From assembly GCA_033875255.1 (NCBI GenBank), contig JAWZSN010000003.1, positions 186,001 to 250,000 of the forward strand: a stretch of 64,000 nt of DNA, written 5' to 3'. Below, in pieces: positions 40,887 to 49,169 of this stretch. The DNA comes from Marinimicrococcus sp033875255 (GTDB lineage: Bacteria; Pseudomonadota; Alphaproteobacteria; Geminicoccales; Geminicoccaceae). The position numbers and the translations under genes are program-made. A model generated the notes under the pieces. The model saw only the letters and a program-made list of their open reading frames with translations. It did no database searches and had not been told where the DNA came from. Within the stretch, counting starts at the first letter, position 1, and the number at the start of each line of letters is the position of its first letter.

Positions 40887-41738
40887 TTAGGCAGGAACGG
40901 CCGGGCCGCAAACGGTTAAGTTGTCGAGGTGGCGTCCGAGGAACCCGGCGATCAGCGCCTCGACCCGCCCGCGGGCCTGATGGTGGGGGACGTGGGCGCA
41001 GTCCGGCAGGAGCCGGGCTTCGACCGGCCCCCTCACGCCGTCGGCGATGGCCGCGACCTGTGCCGGCGTCCCGTACTCGTCCTGCTCGCCTTGCAGGACC
41101 AGGAGCGGAGCCGTCACCCGCGGCAGGGCCGCCTCGATGTTCCAGTGGCGAAAGGCCGGCGAGAGCCAGCATCCGGCCCAGGCCCCGAACAGCGCAGCGG
41201 TTCCGGCCCCGTGATGGCGGGCGAGGCGCTGCGGCAGGTCGGTGCTCTGCCAGGCCGCGACCGCGCTGCGGATACCCGCCAGCGTCTCCTCCTCGACGAA
41301 GACATGGGCTGCCTCGGCGATCACTGCCGCCGGCCGCTCCGGGAAGGCTGCTGCGAAGAGCAGGGCGATCGAGCCGCCGTCGCTATGCCCGATCGGCACC
41401 GGCTGCTCGATCCCGCAGGCTTCCAGCAGCGCCGGCAAGACCTGCTCGGCCTCCTCGTGGAGATAATCCGGCCGCCGCGGGCCGGCGAGCGGATCGGAGG
41501 CGCCATGCCCCTGTCGCTCGTAGACCAGCCCCGGCAGCCCGAGGCGCTCGCACAGGCTTTGCGGAAAGTCCTTCCACAGGCTGATCGAGCCCAGCGCCTC
41601 GTGCAGGAAGACCAGGCACGGCCCGGCAGCCTCCAGCTTGCCCAGCCGTTCGACGGCGAGCCGTCTGTCGCCGACGTGAACGATGTCCCTGCGGCCCCCG
41701 CGCAATGCACGCTCCCGATGATGGCGCCCCTGCGGCAT
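40887..41738 (-). CDS. Alpha/beta-fold hydrolase
   Basis: A 283-residue hydrolase. The nucleophile elbow is 'GHSDGGS', the acid is in 'GEQDEYG' and the histidine is in 'CAHVPHH'. The oxyanion-side motif is 'LVFLHEALGSISLW' and the lid lies between ~120 and ~200. The close of the protein ('AHVPHHQARGRVEALIAGFL') is typical of esterase/lactonase-like members. No signal peptide. ATG 41738 is preferred to a TTG 60 bases further out. The gene is divergent from the SDR gene at 41804, with 65 bases between starts. Substrate unknown. Confidence 0.87.
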   Translation of the reverse strand: MPQGRHHRERALRGGRRDIVHVGDRRLAVERLGKLEAAGPCLVFLHEALGSISLWKDFPQSLCERLGLPGLVYERQGHGASDPLAGPRRPDYLHEEAEQVLPALLEACGIEQPVPIGHSDGGSIALLFAAAFPERPAAVIAEAAHVFVEEETLAGIRSAVAAWQSTDLPQRLARHHGAGTAALFGAWAGCWLSPAFRHWNIEAALPRVTAPLLVLQGEQDEYGTPAQVAAIADGVRGPVEARLLPDCAHVPHHQARGRVEALIAGFLGRHLDNLTVCGPAVPA

Positions 41739-41803
41739 GGTCTTGCCGGGGCCGAGGGGCCATGATGCCCGTCGTCGGCAAGGCGTGTCAGGGAGCAAGA
41801 AGC

Positions 41804-42568
41804 ATGTCCAGCCTGTTTTGGCTCGAGAACCGCATCGCGCTGGTCAGCGGCGCGTCGCGCGGTCTGGGATTTGCCATGGCCGAGGCGCTGGCCGCGCACG
41901 GCGCGCATGTCATCCTCAACGGCCGCAACGCCGCCACGCTCGAGAAGGCTGCCGCGAGGCTCAAGGACATGGGCTATGGCGCCGAGGCGCTGGCCTTCGA
42001 CGTGACCGACGCGGCGGCCGCGGTCGATGCCGTGGAACGCATCCGCGAAGTCCACGGGCGCCTCGACATCCTGATCAACAATGCCGGCGTGCAGCATCGT
42101 GTGCCGCTCACCGAGTGGCAGGACGGCGATTTCGAGCGCCTCCTGGCCTCGCACCTGACCAGCTCCTTCAGGCTCTCGCGCGAGGCCGCCAAGCTGATGA
42201 TCGCGCAAAAGCGCGGGCGGATCATCAACACCGGCTCGGTCGCCGCCATCCTCGCCCGGCCGACCATCCATGGCTACATCGCCGCCAAGACCGGTCTGCA
42301 CGGCCTGACCCGCTCGATGGCGGCCGAGCTCGGTCCGCAGGGAATCACCGTCAACGCCATCGTGCCGGGCTACTTTGCCACCGAGATGAACGAGGCGCTG
42401 CTCGCCGACAAGGACTTCACCGGCTGGGTCGAGAAGCGCACGCCGCTCGGCCGCTGGGCCCAACCCCACGAGCTGGGCGGTGCCGCGGTGTTTCTCGCCT
42501 CCGACGCCGGCAGCTACGTCAACGGCCATCTGCTGGTCGTCGACGGCGGGATGAGCATAACGCTCTAG
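41804..42568 (+). CDS. Short-chain dehydrogenase, gluconate 5-dehydrogenase-like
   Basis: A 254-residue classical SDR. NAD(P) binding is at 'SGASRGLGFAMAEALAAHGA', the stabilising motif is 'NNAGVQHRVPLTEW', and the active site is Ser in 'NTGSVAAI' with Y-x3-K in 'YIAAKTGLHGLTRSMAAEL'. The 'NAIVPGYFATEMNEALLAD' and 'WVEKRTPLGRWAQPHELGG' segments match gluconate 5-dehydrogenases (Gno/IdnO), which interconvert gluconate and 5-ketogluconate. GGGAG ten bases upstream supports ATG 41804. Confidence 0.87.
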   Translation: MSSLFWLENRIALVSGASRGLGFAMAEALAAHGAHVILNGRNAATLEKAAARLKDMGYGAEALAFDVTDAAAAVDAVERIREVHGRLDILINNAGVQHRVPLTEWQDGDFERLLASHLTSSFRLSREAAKLMIAQKRGRIINTGSVAAILARPTIHGYIAAKTGLHGLTRSMAAELGPQGITVNAIVPGYFATEMNEALLADKDFTGWVEKRTPLGRWAQPHELGGAAVFLASDAGSYVNGHLLVVDGGMSITL

Positions 42569-42726
42569 GTGGTCGCTCCCGGGATTTGAGGAGCGTTCCC
42601 GTCGGCATCCGGGAAGTCCGAAGCCCGCGTAGACCCGCGCCAAAGGCAAAAAGGCAGAAAACGAAAGCCGCGCGCAGCGTCCCGCGAGGCGCCGGCCAGC
42701 CGCGTGAGGCCCGTCTGCGGGGCCGG

Positions 42727-42996
42727 CTAGTCGAAGAGCGCGTCGCCCGGTCTCGGGCCTGGCCGCGCGCCGCGTTGCGGCTCCGGGCGTGTCGCACATG
42801 TCGTCGGCCGGCGGCTCTCGCCTCGCAAGGACGGCGGCACCTTGCAGTCGTTCGTGCGCTGCGCGTCGTCGGCCTTGCGGCCCAGCCGCTCCTTCAAGGT
42901 GAGCGCCTCGCGGGCCTGCGCCGCCGCGCTGCCGGTCGGTGCGGCGAGCACCAGCAGCAGGGCAAGCGCCAGGGGACGGACAGGGCTGGACGTCAT
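42727..42996 (-). CDS. Small secreted hypothetical protein (89 aa)
   Basis: A signal peptide ('PLALALLLVLAAPTGSAAA', cleavage before QAREAL) precedes a ~60-residue basic and proline-rich mature part with two cysteines ('RTNDCKVPPSLRG', 'RRPTTCATRP') that could form a disulfide. The DCKVPP...RGxxRRPxTC pattern resembles small uncharacterised alphaproteobacterial periplasmic proteins. The 158 bases on its 3' side (42569-42726) hold no gene that I can see. Confidence 0.65.
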   Translation of the reverse strand: MTSSPVRPLALALLLVLAAPTGSAAAQAREALTLKERLGRKADDAQRTNDCKVPPSLRGESRRPTTCATRPEPQRGARPGPRPGDALFD

Positions 42997-43150
42997 GCCT
43001 GTTCCTCCGAACGGGAGCTGTCATCGAGTCATAGGCCGGCAGGAGCGGCCACCCGGAACTTGCGATGGCTCCTTGCGCGATCGTGAAGCAGGAGCGCGTG
43101 GCAGGGTCCCCCGGCATGGCCATATCAAAGGGCGGGCAAGCGACTGCGGG

Positions 43151-43846
43151 ATGGAACGGCGCATGATCCGGATCTTTTTGACCACGGCGGCCGGCATCGC
43201 GCTCGTCGCCGCGGCGGCTCAGCCGGTGCGGGCAGCCGATACCCCGGACGGTCTCGCCACGGCGACCTTCGCGAGCGGGTGCTTTTGGTGCACCGAGAAG
43301 GACTTCGAGGATGTCGACGGGGTGGTCGAGGCGATCTCCGGCTATACTGGCGGCGAGGTCGCAAGGCCGAGCTACGAGCAGGTGACCTTCGGCGACACCG
43401 GCCATGTCGAGGCGGTGGAGGTCCGCTACGATCCCGAGCTGGTGAGCTATGGCGAGCTGCTCGAGGTCTACTGGCGCAACGTCGATTTTCTCGATGCCGG
43501 CGGGCAGTTCTGCGACCGGGGCCCGTCCTACGCCAGCGCCATCTTCTGGCACGACGAGGCGCAGCGCGACGCGGCGCTGGCGGACCGCGAGCGGATCGCC
43601 GGCTCGGGCCTGTTCGAGGCAGCAGTGGCGACCCGGATCGAGGAGGCGGGCAGGTTCTGGCCGGCCGAGGACTACCACCAGGACTATGCGGAGAAGAACC
43701 CGCTGCGCTACCAGGTCTATCGCTGGCGCTGCGGCCGCGACGCGCGGCTGGAGGAGCTGCGCGCGCGGCTCGATGAGACAGGCGCGAGGGACCGGGAATC
43801 CGGTCCGCCTAGCGCCGCTTCAGCGCCGGCAGCACCATCTCAGTGA
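43151..43846 (+). CDS. msrA: Periplasmic peptide methionine sulfoxide reductase MsrA
   Basis: A 231-residue enzyme reducing the S-form of methionine sulfoxide in proteins. A signal peptide (cleavage near 'PVRAADT') directs it to the periplasm, unlike the usual cytoplasmic MsrA. The active site 'SGCFWCTEKDFED' has the catalytic Cys at about 44 and a second Cys at 47 in place of the common Gly (GCFWG). Other family marks are 'GYTGGEVARPSYEQV', 'TGHVEAVEVRYDP' and 'EDYHQDYAEKNP'. ATG 43151 or 43163 may be used. The 3' end overlaps the convergent serine hydrolase gene by 38 bases. Confidence 0.92.
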   Translation: MERRMIRIFLTTAAGIALVAAAAQPVRAADTPDGLATATFASGCFWCTEKDFEDVDGVVEAISGYTGGEVARPSYEQVTFGDTGHVEAVEVRYDPELVSYGELLEVYWRNVDFLDAGGQFCDRGPSYASAIFWHDEAQRDAALADRERIAGSGLFEAAVATRIEEAGRFWPAEDYHQDYAEKNPLRYQVYRWRCGRDARLEELRARLDETGARDRESGPPSAASAPAAPSQ

Positions 43847-44963
43847 TCACCGCGACCGGCAGCTTCCAGTCGTTGGGCCGATTGTAGTTGCCGGCCGTGA
43901 CCACCACGAGCAGATCGAGTGCCGGGTTGATGTAGAGCCTTTGCCCGCCGTTGCCGAACGCGGCGACCCAGAGCGGGCCCCCGGGGCCGGCCGGACCCAG
44001 CCACCAGTGATAGCCGTAGGCGAGCCCGCCGGCGTCGGCGTGCGGCCTGAAGGATTCGGCCAGCCACGCCCGCGGCACGATCTGCCTTCCGCCGGCGCTT
44101 CCGCCGTCCAGAACCAGCTGACCGAGTCTCGCCAGATCGCGCGGACGCAGCCGCAGGCCCGAGGCGGCAAGATGAGCGCCGTCGGCTCCCCGCACCCATT
44201 CCAGGGTGCGGATGCCCAGCAGCCCCAGCAACCGGTCCTCGGCAAAGGCGCGCAACGTGCGGCCGCTGCCCCGCTCGATCAGGCGGGCCAGCAGGGCGGT
44301 GGCGCCGCCATTGTAGATCCACCTGCTGCCGGGCTCCGCCACCACCGGCTGCTCCAGCACGTAGCGGACGCGGTCCGGCGCGAGCTCCATGGCGTGCTCG
44401 CTGTTGCGCGGATCGGCGTAGGAGAGGCTTTCGTCCCAGGCGGTTCCCAGCGTCATGGCGAGGGCGTCGCGCACCGTCATCCGGCCCCTTTCGGGCTCCG
44501 CGGCGAGGTCCGCATACTCCGGAAACTGGTCCAGCAGCGGCGCCTCAACGGGTGGTGCGGCGCCCTCGGCCAGCGCGATGCCGTAGAGCAGGCCCACCAC
44601 GCTCTTGGTTACCGAGCGCAGGTCGTGCAGCGTCGCCGGCCCGAATGCGACGCGGCCCAGCGGCTGCCCCCAAAGCTCGTCCTCGCCCTCGTAGTAGCGC
44701 TCCAGAACGAGCCGGCCTCCCCGCGCCACCAGCACCGCGTGCAGGTTCTCGAACCTGCCCTCGCGGACGGCGGTATCGAGCGAGCCGGCGAGCCCGGGGG
44801 CGAGGCCGGCCTCCTCGAGAGTGGCGCGGGGCCAGTCGGCGGCGGAGCAGGCGAAGGGTGTCAAGGCCATGAGCAGGGCCACCATCAAAGAAGCGAGGAG
44901 GCTGCAGCGGCCCGTCCGCCGCGGCCCGGGCGTCGGGGTCGCGAGAGCTGTTGACGTTGACAT
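43809..44963 (-). CDS. Serine hydrolase, class C beta-lactamase-related
   Basis: A 384-residue exported hydrolase of the beta-lactamase/DD-peptidase superfamily. A signal-type segment ('LLASLMVALLMALTPFACSA') is followed by the catalytic SxxK in 'RSVTKSVVGL', the YxN-type tyrosine in 'IYNGGATALL' and a C-terminal 'GNGGQRLYIN' in place of KTG. 'GYHWWLGPAG' is typical of the esterase/6-aminohexanoate hydrolase-like branch, so it is probably not a true beta-lactamase. ATG 44963 with AAAGGTG upstream is preferred; the open frame continues far upstream over other genes. Confidence 0.85.
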   Translation of the reverse strand: MSTSTALATPTPGPRRTGRCSLLASLMVALLMALTPFACSAADWPRATLEEAGLAPGLAGSLDTAVREGRFENLHAVLVARGGRLVLERYYEGEDELWGQPLGRVAFGPATLHDLRSVTKSVVGLLYGIALAEGAAPPVEAPLLDQFPEYADLAAEPERGRMTVRDALAMTLGTAWDESLSYADPRNSEHAMELAPDRVRYVLEQPVVAEPGSRWIYNGGATALLARLIERGSGRTLRAFAEDRLLGLLGIRTLEWVRGADGAHLAASGLRLRPRDLARLGQLVLDGGSAGGRQIVPRAWLAESFRPHADAGGLAYGYHWWLGPAGPGGPLWVAAFGNGGQRLYINPALDLLVVVTAGNYNRPNDWKLPVAVITEMVLPALKRR

Positions 44964-45039
44964 GCTGCACCTTTCGCTCGTCGCGGCCCGGGAACCCACG
45001 GTGGTCGCTTGCGCCGAGGGCGGGACGCTGCCGGCCGCG

Positions 45040-45369
45040 TCAGCGCCGGCGCCGCCCGCCGGCCTTGCTCGTGGCGGTGAAGGTCGGCGCCCAGAACTCG
45101 GCGGGCTTGCGCGCCACCCAGCTGATGAACCGCGCCATCTCCGGGTGGGCGCGCAGGCGCTCGGGCAGGGCGTAGTTGCGTTCCAGCTCCGCCTCGGTGA
45201 AGAGCGAGTGGATCTTGCGGTGGCAGATCCGGTGCACCCATTCGCGCTCGCGCCCGCCGCGGCTCTTGGGAAGGAAGTGATGCCGGTCGACGCTGGCGCC
45301 TGCCACCATCGGCCGGCCGCAGACCGGGCAGGGGCCGAGCCGGCCGGCCCGGCGGTCCTCCTCAGCCAC
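45040..45369 (-). CDS. HNH endonuclease-like protein
   Basis: A 109-residue protein with an HNH/zinc-binding core: 'CPVCGRPM' (first CxxC), 'DRHHFLPKSRGG' and 'HRICHRKIHSLF'. The rest is a helical tail with 'ERLRAHPEMARFISWVARKP' and a basic end. This compact type occurs alone in many alphaproteobacterial genomes and is not linked here to phage or restriction genes; its DNA target is unknown. The GTG start overlaps the end of the upstream short-chain dehydrogenase gene by eight bases, so the two are likely co-translated. Confidence 0.82.
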   Translation of the reverse strand: MAEEDRRAGRLGPCPVCGRPMVAGASVDRHHFLPKSRGGREREWVHRICHRKIHSLFTEAELERNYALPERLRAHPEMARFISWVARKPAEFWAPTFTATSKAGGRRRR

Positions 45370-46123
45370 GCCCGGCCCCGGCGGGGGTGAGCCAGCCCAT
45401 CGCCTGGCCGCCGTCCAGCACCACCATCTGCCCGGTCATCGAGGGGCTTTCCAGGATGAGCGCCATGGCGCCGGCGATCTCCTCCACCGCCGGCCCGCGC
45501 TGCAGCGGCAGGGCATCCACCAGCGCCGCGAAGCTCGCCGCCGGGCGGCCGGGCTCGGGGATCACCGGGCCCGGCGCGATGGCGTTCACGCGCACCCGGG
45601 GGGCGAGCTGGCGGGCCAGCACCTGGGTCGCCGCCCAGAGCCCGGCCTTGGCGATGCTGTAGGAGAGGTAGTTGGGCGTGAGGTTGAGGAGGCGGGAATC
45701 CACCAAGTTGACCACCGCACCCGGCATACCGTCCCGGAGCTGCTCCGAAAAATGCCGGCAGAGCACCACCGGGGCGCGCAGGTCCACCTCCATGTGGCGG
45801 TCCCAGGACCCCCGCGTGCAGCTCTCCAGTCGGTCGTTCTCGAAGACGGCGGCACTGTTGACCAGCACGGAGAGCGGGCCCAGCCGGGCCGCGGCCTCGG
45901 GTACCAGCCGCTCCGTCTCGGCCTCGCTCGCGAGATCCGCCTCGAGCACGCAGGCCCGCCGGCCCAGAGCCTCGATCTCGGCGGCGGTGGCCTCGGCGTC
46001 CTCGCGCGAGCGGTGGCAGTGCACCGCCACGTCGTGGCCCATCGCCGCCAGCCGCAGCGCCAGCGCCCGGCCGATCCTCTTGCCGGCGCCGGTCACCAGC
46101 GCCGCCCCCTCGAGCTCGTGCAT
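45362..46123 (-). CDS. Short-chain dehydrogenase, pteridine reductase-like
   Basis: A 253-residue SDR. The cofactor motif is 'VTGAGKRIGRALALRLAAMG', with a basic 'HCHRSREDAE' after the second strand that suits NADPH; the central motif is 'VLVNSAAVFENDRLES' and the active site Y-x3-K is in 'LSYSIAKAGLWAATQVLARQ'. The G-x-KRIGRA start and the 'NSAAVFEND' element are those of FolM/PTR1-like dihydromonapterin or pteridine reductases. ATG 46123 fits the domain start. It overlaps the HNH gene. Confidence 0.82.
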   Translation of the reverse strand: MHELEGAALVTGAGKRIGRALALRLAAMGHDVAVHCHRSREDAEATAAEIEALGRRACVLEADLASEAETERLVPEAAARLGPLSVLVNSAAVFENDRLESCTRGSWDRHMEVDLRAPVVLCRHFSEQLRDGMPGAVVNLVDSRLLNLTPNYLSYSIAKAGLWAATQVLARQLAPRVRVNAIAPGPVIPEPGRPAASFAALVDALPLQRGPAVEEIAGAMALILESPSMTGQMVVLDGGQAMGWLTPAGAGRG

Positions 46124-46293
46124 CCCCGCTCTCCAATGGCCTGCGGGCAAGCTAGAGTTCTTCCCGCCCGGCTGGAACATCGCATCGCGCCGCAGGCACG
46201 GCCCCCTGCGAAGAGGTCGCCGGGTCCCTCGACGAGGATGGCGGTGGCCCGGGGTCTCGCTCCCGCCTCCTTCGCGGTGGACCGGGAGAAGCG

Positions 46294-49038
46294 CTAGGCC
46301 TCTGCCGGCGCTGGAGCGGCCCGGCCGCGCAGGAGGCGCTTCTCGATCTCCACGAGGAACAGCAGGGGCAGGGCCGCCAGCAGGATGACTAGCCAGTCCG
46401 TGGCGGCCAGCGGGGCCGTGCCGAACATGAGCTGCATGGGCGGCGCGTAGGTGAAGAGAAGCTGGAAGAGCACCACCGTGGCGATGGCGCCGAGCGCCAG
46501 GGGGCTTCCCAGCAGGCCCTCGCGGGTCAGCACCGGCTGGACCAGATGGCGGCAGTTGAGCAGGTAGACGGCCTCGAGGAGCACCAGCGTGTTGACCGCG
46601 GCGGTGCGGACCACGGCCATGTCGGCGCCGGCCCGCTCGTAGCCGAAGAACACGCCGAAGACGGCCGCCACCATGATCAGCGAGACGAAGACCACCCGCC
46701 AGGCGAGGAACCGCGAGAGCAGGGGCGCGTCGGGGCGCCGCGGGCGCTGCCGCATGATGCCCAGCTCGGCAGGCTCGAACGCCAGGGCCAGGGCCAGGGT
46801 CACGGTGGTCACCATGTTGATCCAGAGGATCTGCACGGCCGTGATCGGCAAAGGCAGGCCTGCCAGGATGGCGCCGATGATGGTCAGGGCCTCGCCGCCA
46901 TTGGTCGGCAGGATGAAGACGATGGCCTTTCTCAGGTTCCGGTAGACGGTGCGGCCTTCCTCGACGGCGGCCGCGATGGAGGCGAAGTCGTCGTCGGCCA
47001 GGACCATCTCGGCCGCTTCCTTGGCGGCCTCGGTGCCCTTGCGGCCCATGGCGATGCCCACATCCGCACTCTTGAGCGCGGGCGCGTCGTTCACCCCGTC
47101 GCCGGTCATCGCGACGATCTGCCCGGCGCGCTGCAGCGCATGCACCAGCCGCAGCTTGTGCTCGGGGCTGGTGCGCGCGAAGACGTCGACCTCGCCGGCG
47201 CGCTGCGCCAGTCCGGCCTCGTCGAGAAGGTCGAGGTCGCGCCCGGTAAGGGCCCCCGGCCCCGTCGCCAGGCCCAGCCGGCCGGCGATGGCAAGGGCGG
47301 TCGCCGGATGATCGCCGGTGATCATCTTCACACGGATGCCGGCGTCCTGGCAGCGCCGGACGGCGGCGACCGCCTCCTCGCGCGGCGGATCGCTCAGGCC
47401 GAGGAGGCCCAGCAAAGTGAGGCCCTCCTCGAGATCCTCCATGGCGAGCTGCCGGCGGTCGGGGGGCAGGCGGCGGACCGCCACCGCGAGCAGGCGCTGG
47501 CCGGTCCCGGCCATGGCCGCCTGCCGGGCGTGCCACCAGGCGAGATCGAGCGGCATCTCGGCCAGGCCGTCGCGCTGGCGGTCGCACAGCTCAAGCAGGC
47601 GCTCCGGTGCGCCCTTGACCAGCACCTGGCCGAACCCGTCGGGCTGGCGATGCAGGCTCGCCATGAAGCGGTGCTCGGCGTCGAAGGGAATGACGTCGAG
47701 CCGCGGCATCGCCGCCTGGGCCTGCGCCATGTCGACCCCGAGCCTGGCGGCCAGGGCGAGGATCGCACCTTCCATGGGATCGCCCTCGACCGTCCAGCCA
47801 TCGCCACTCTCGCGCAGCGCCGCGTCGCAGCACAAGGCGCCGGCGCGGGCGAGCTCGGCGAGCCCGGCGAGCTCGGCCTCTGCGGGTGCGGCGCCGCCGC
47901 GGGTGATGGTGCCGTCGGGCGCGTAGCCGGCGCCGCTGACCTCGAAGAGGGCGCTGGCAGTGGCGATCCCCTCGACCATCATCTCGTTGCGGGTCAAGGT
48001 GCCGGTCTTGTCCGAGCAGATCACCGTCACCGAGCCCAGCGTCTCGACCGCCGGCAGGCGGCGGATGATCGCCCGGCGCCGCGCCATGCGCTGGACGCCG
48101 ACGGCGAGGCCTATGGTCATGATGGCCGGCAGGCCCTCGGGGATGGCGGCCACGGCGAGGCCGACCGCGGCCAGGAACATGGCATCGGCGGCGAAGTCGC
48201 GGACCAGCGTGCCGAAGGCGAAGGTCACACCCGCGAGCGCCAGGATCGCCACGGTGAGGGTGCGCCCGAAGGAGGCGAGCCTGCGCAGCAGCGGTGTGGT
48301 CATGCGCGGCGCGCCGGCGATCAGGTGGCCGATCCGTCCGATCTCGGTGGCGCCGCCAGTGGCGACCACCACACCGCGGGCATGGCCGCGGGTGACCAGC
48401 GTGCCGGAGAAGGCCATCGAGCCGCGCTCGGGCAGCACGGCGTCCGCGGGGACCGGCGAAGCTGCCTTGGGCACCGCCAGCGACTCGCCGGTCAGCACCG
48501 CCTCCTGCACCTCGAGGCCGTGCGCCAGCAGGAGGCGCAGATCGGCCGGCACCCGGTCGCCGGGCTCGAGGATGACGACGTCGCCGGGCACCAGCGCCTC
48601 GGCGGCGATGCTGCGGCGCCGCCCGTCGCGAAGCACCGTGGCGGCCGGCGAGAGCATCCGGCGCAGCCCGTCCAGCGCGCTCTCGGCCTTGCCCTCCTGG
48701 ACGAAGCCGATCGCCGCGTTGATGACCACCACGCCGAGGATCACCCCGCTGTCGACGAGGTGGCCCATCAGCAGCGTGACGATGCCGCTGGCGATCAGCA
48801 CGTAGATCAGCACGTTGTGGAACTGCCGGGCGAGACGCAGCAGCGCGCCGGGCCGTGGCGGCTCGGGCAGGCGGTTCTCGCCCCAGCGGGCGCGGCGCGC
48901 GGCGATCGCCGCTTCGGGCAGACCCGACGGGCTGCTCTCGAGCGCTTCAAGCACCTCGGCAGCCGGCCTGGCGTGCCAGGGCTCGCCCGCCTGCCTGCCG
49001 TGTGCCGCCGCGCGGACGTGGTGTTGCACCGTCGCCAT
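46294..49038 (-). CDS. Cation-transporting P-type ATPase (type II)
   Basis: A 914-residue ion pump. In order: cation ATPase N-terminal domain ('PAAEVLEALESSPSGLPEAA'), actuator 'LTGESLAVPKA', ion-binding helix 'VAAIPEGLPAIMTIGLAVGV', phosphorylated Asp in 'CSDKTGTLTRNEMM', hinge 'MTGDGVNDAPALKSADVGIA', and the C-terminal four-helix domain ('WINMVTTVTLALALAFEPAE'). The PEGLPA motif puts it among SERCA/PMA-related Ca2+ or monovalent-cation pumps, not heavy-metal P1B pumps (no CPx motif). GGAGGG before ATG 49038 supports the start. The 170 bases downstream (46124-46293) hold no gene that I can see. Confidence 0.93.
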   Translation of the reverse strand: MATVQHHVRAAAHGRQAGEPWHARPAAEVLEALESSPSGLPEAAIAARRARWGENRLPEPPRPGALLRLARQFHNVLIYVLIASGIVTLLMGHLVDSGVILGVVVINAAIGFVQEGKAESALDGLRRMLSPAATVLRDGRRRSIAAEALVPGDVVILEPGDRVPADLRLLLAHGLEVQEAVLTGESLAVPKAASPVPADAVLPERGSMAFSGTLVTRGHARGVVVATGGATEIGRIGHLIAGAPRMTTPLLRRLASFGRTLTVAILALAGVTFAFGTLVRDFAADAMFLAAVGLAVAAIPEGLPAIMTIGLAVGVQRMARRRAIIRRLPAVETLGSVTVICSDKTGTLTRNEMMVEGIATASALFEVSGAGYAPDGTITRGGAAPAEAELAGLAELARAGALCCDAALRESGDGWTVEGDPMEGAILALAARLGVDMAQAQAAMPRLDVIPFDAEHRFMASLHRQPDGFGQVLVKGAPERLLELCDRQRDGLAEMPLDLAWWHARQAAMAGTGQRLLAVAVRRLPPDRRQLAMEDLEEGLTLLGLLGLSDPPREEAVAAVRRCQDAGIRVKMITGDHPATALAIAGRLGLATGPGALTGRDLDLLDEAGLAQRAGEVDVFARTSPEHKLRLVHALQRAGQIVAMTGDGVNDAPALKSADVGIAMGRKGTEAAKEAAEMVLADDDFASIAAAVEEGRTVYRNLRKAIVFILPTNGGEALTIIGAILAGLPLPITAVQILWINMVTTVTLALALAFEPAELGIMRQRPRRPDAPLLSRFLAWRVVFVSLIMVAAVFGVFFGYERAGADMAVVRTAAVNTLVLLEAVYLLNCRHLVQPVLTREGLLGSPLALGAIATVVLFQLLFTYAPPMQLMFGTAPLAATDWLVILLAALPLLFLVEIEKRLLRGRAAPAPAEA

Positions 49039-49169
49039 GATCCCTCCACGACGCCGCCGCCACCATCGACCGGCTAGCACGGCCCTGCTGTCCGGCCAAG
49101 CGCGCCGGCACGGCTTGCCATGCCGCGGGCTCCCGGTAGAGAAGGGAGCGGCCAGTACGGGGAGACGGC

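Noticed and set aside
42569..42726. Possible small gene after the gluconate dehydrogenase-like gene
   Set aside because: The stretch has an A-rich patch but no start with ribosome site or coding-like codon bias.
43809..44963. True beta-lactamase (antibiotic resistance gene)
   Set aside because: SxxK and Tyr motifs are present but the KTG-type triad is replaced and the closest pattern is esterase/amide hydrolase-like.
45040..45369. HNH protein as part of a phage, intron or restriction system
   Set aside because: No methylase, integrase, terminase or intron-like sequence is near; it overlaps a metabolic dehydrogenase gene.
44964..46136. N-terminal extension of the serine hydrolase to ~775 residues
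   Set aside because: The frame is open, but it runs across the HNH and pteridine-reductase-like genes in another frame; the hydrolase signal peptide marks the true start near 44963.
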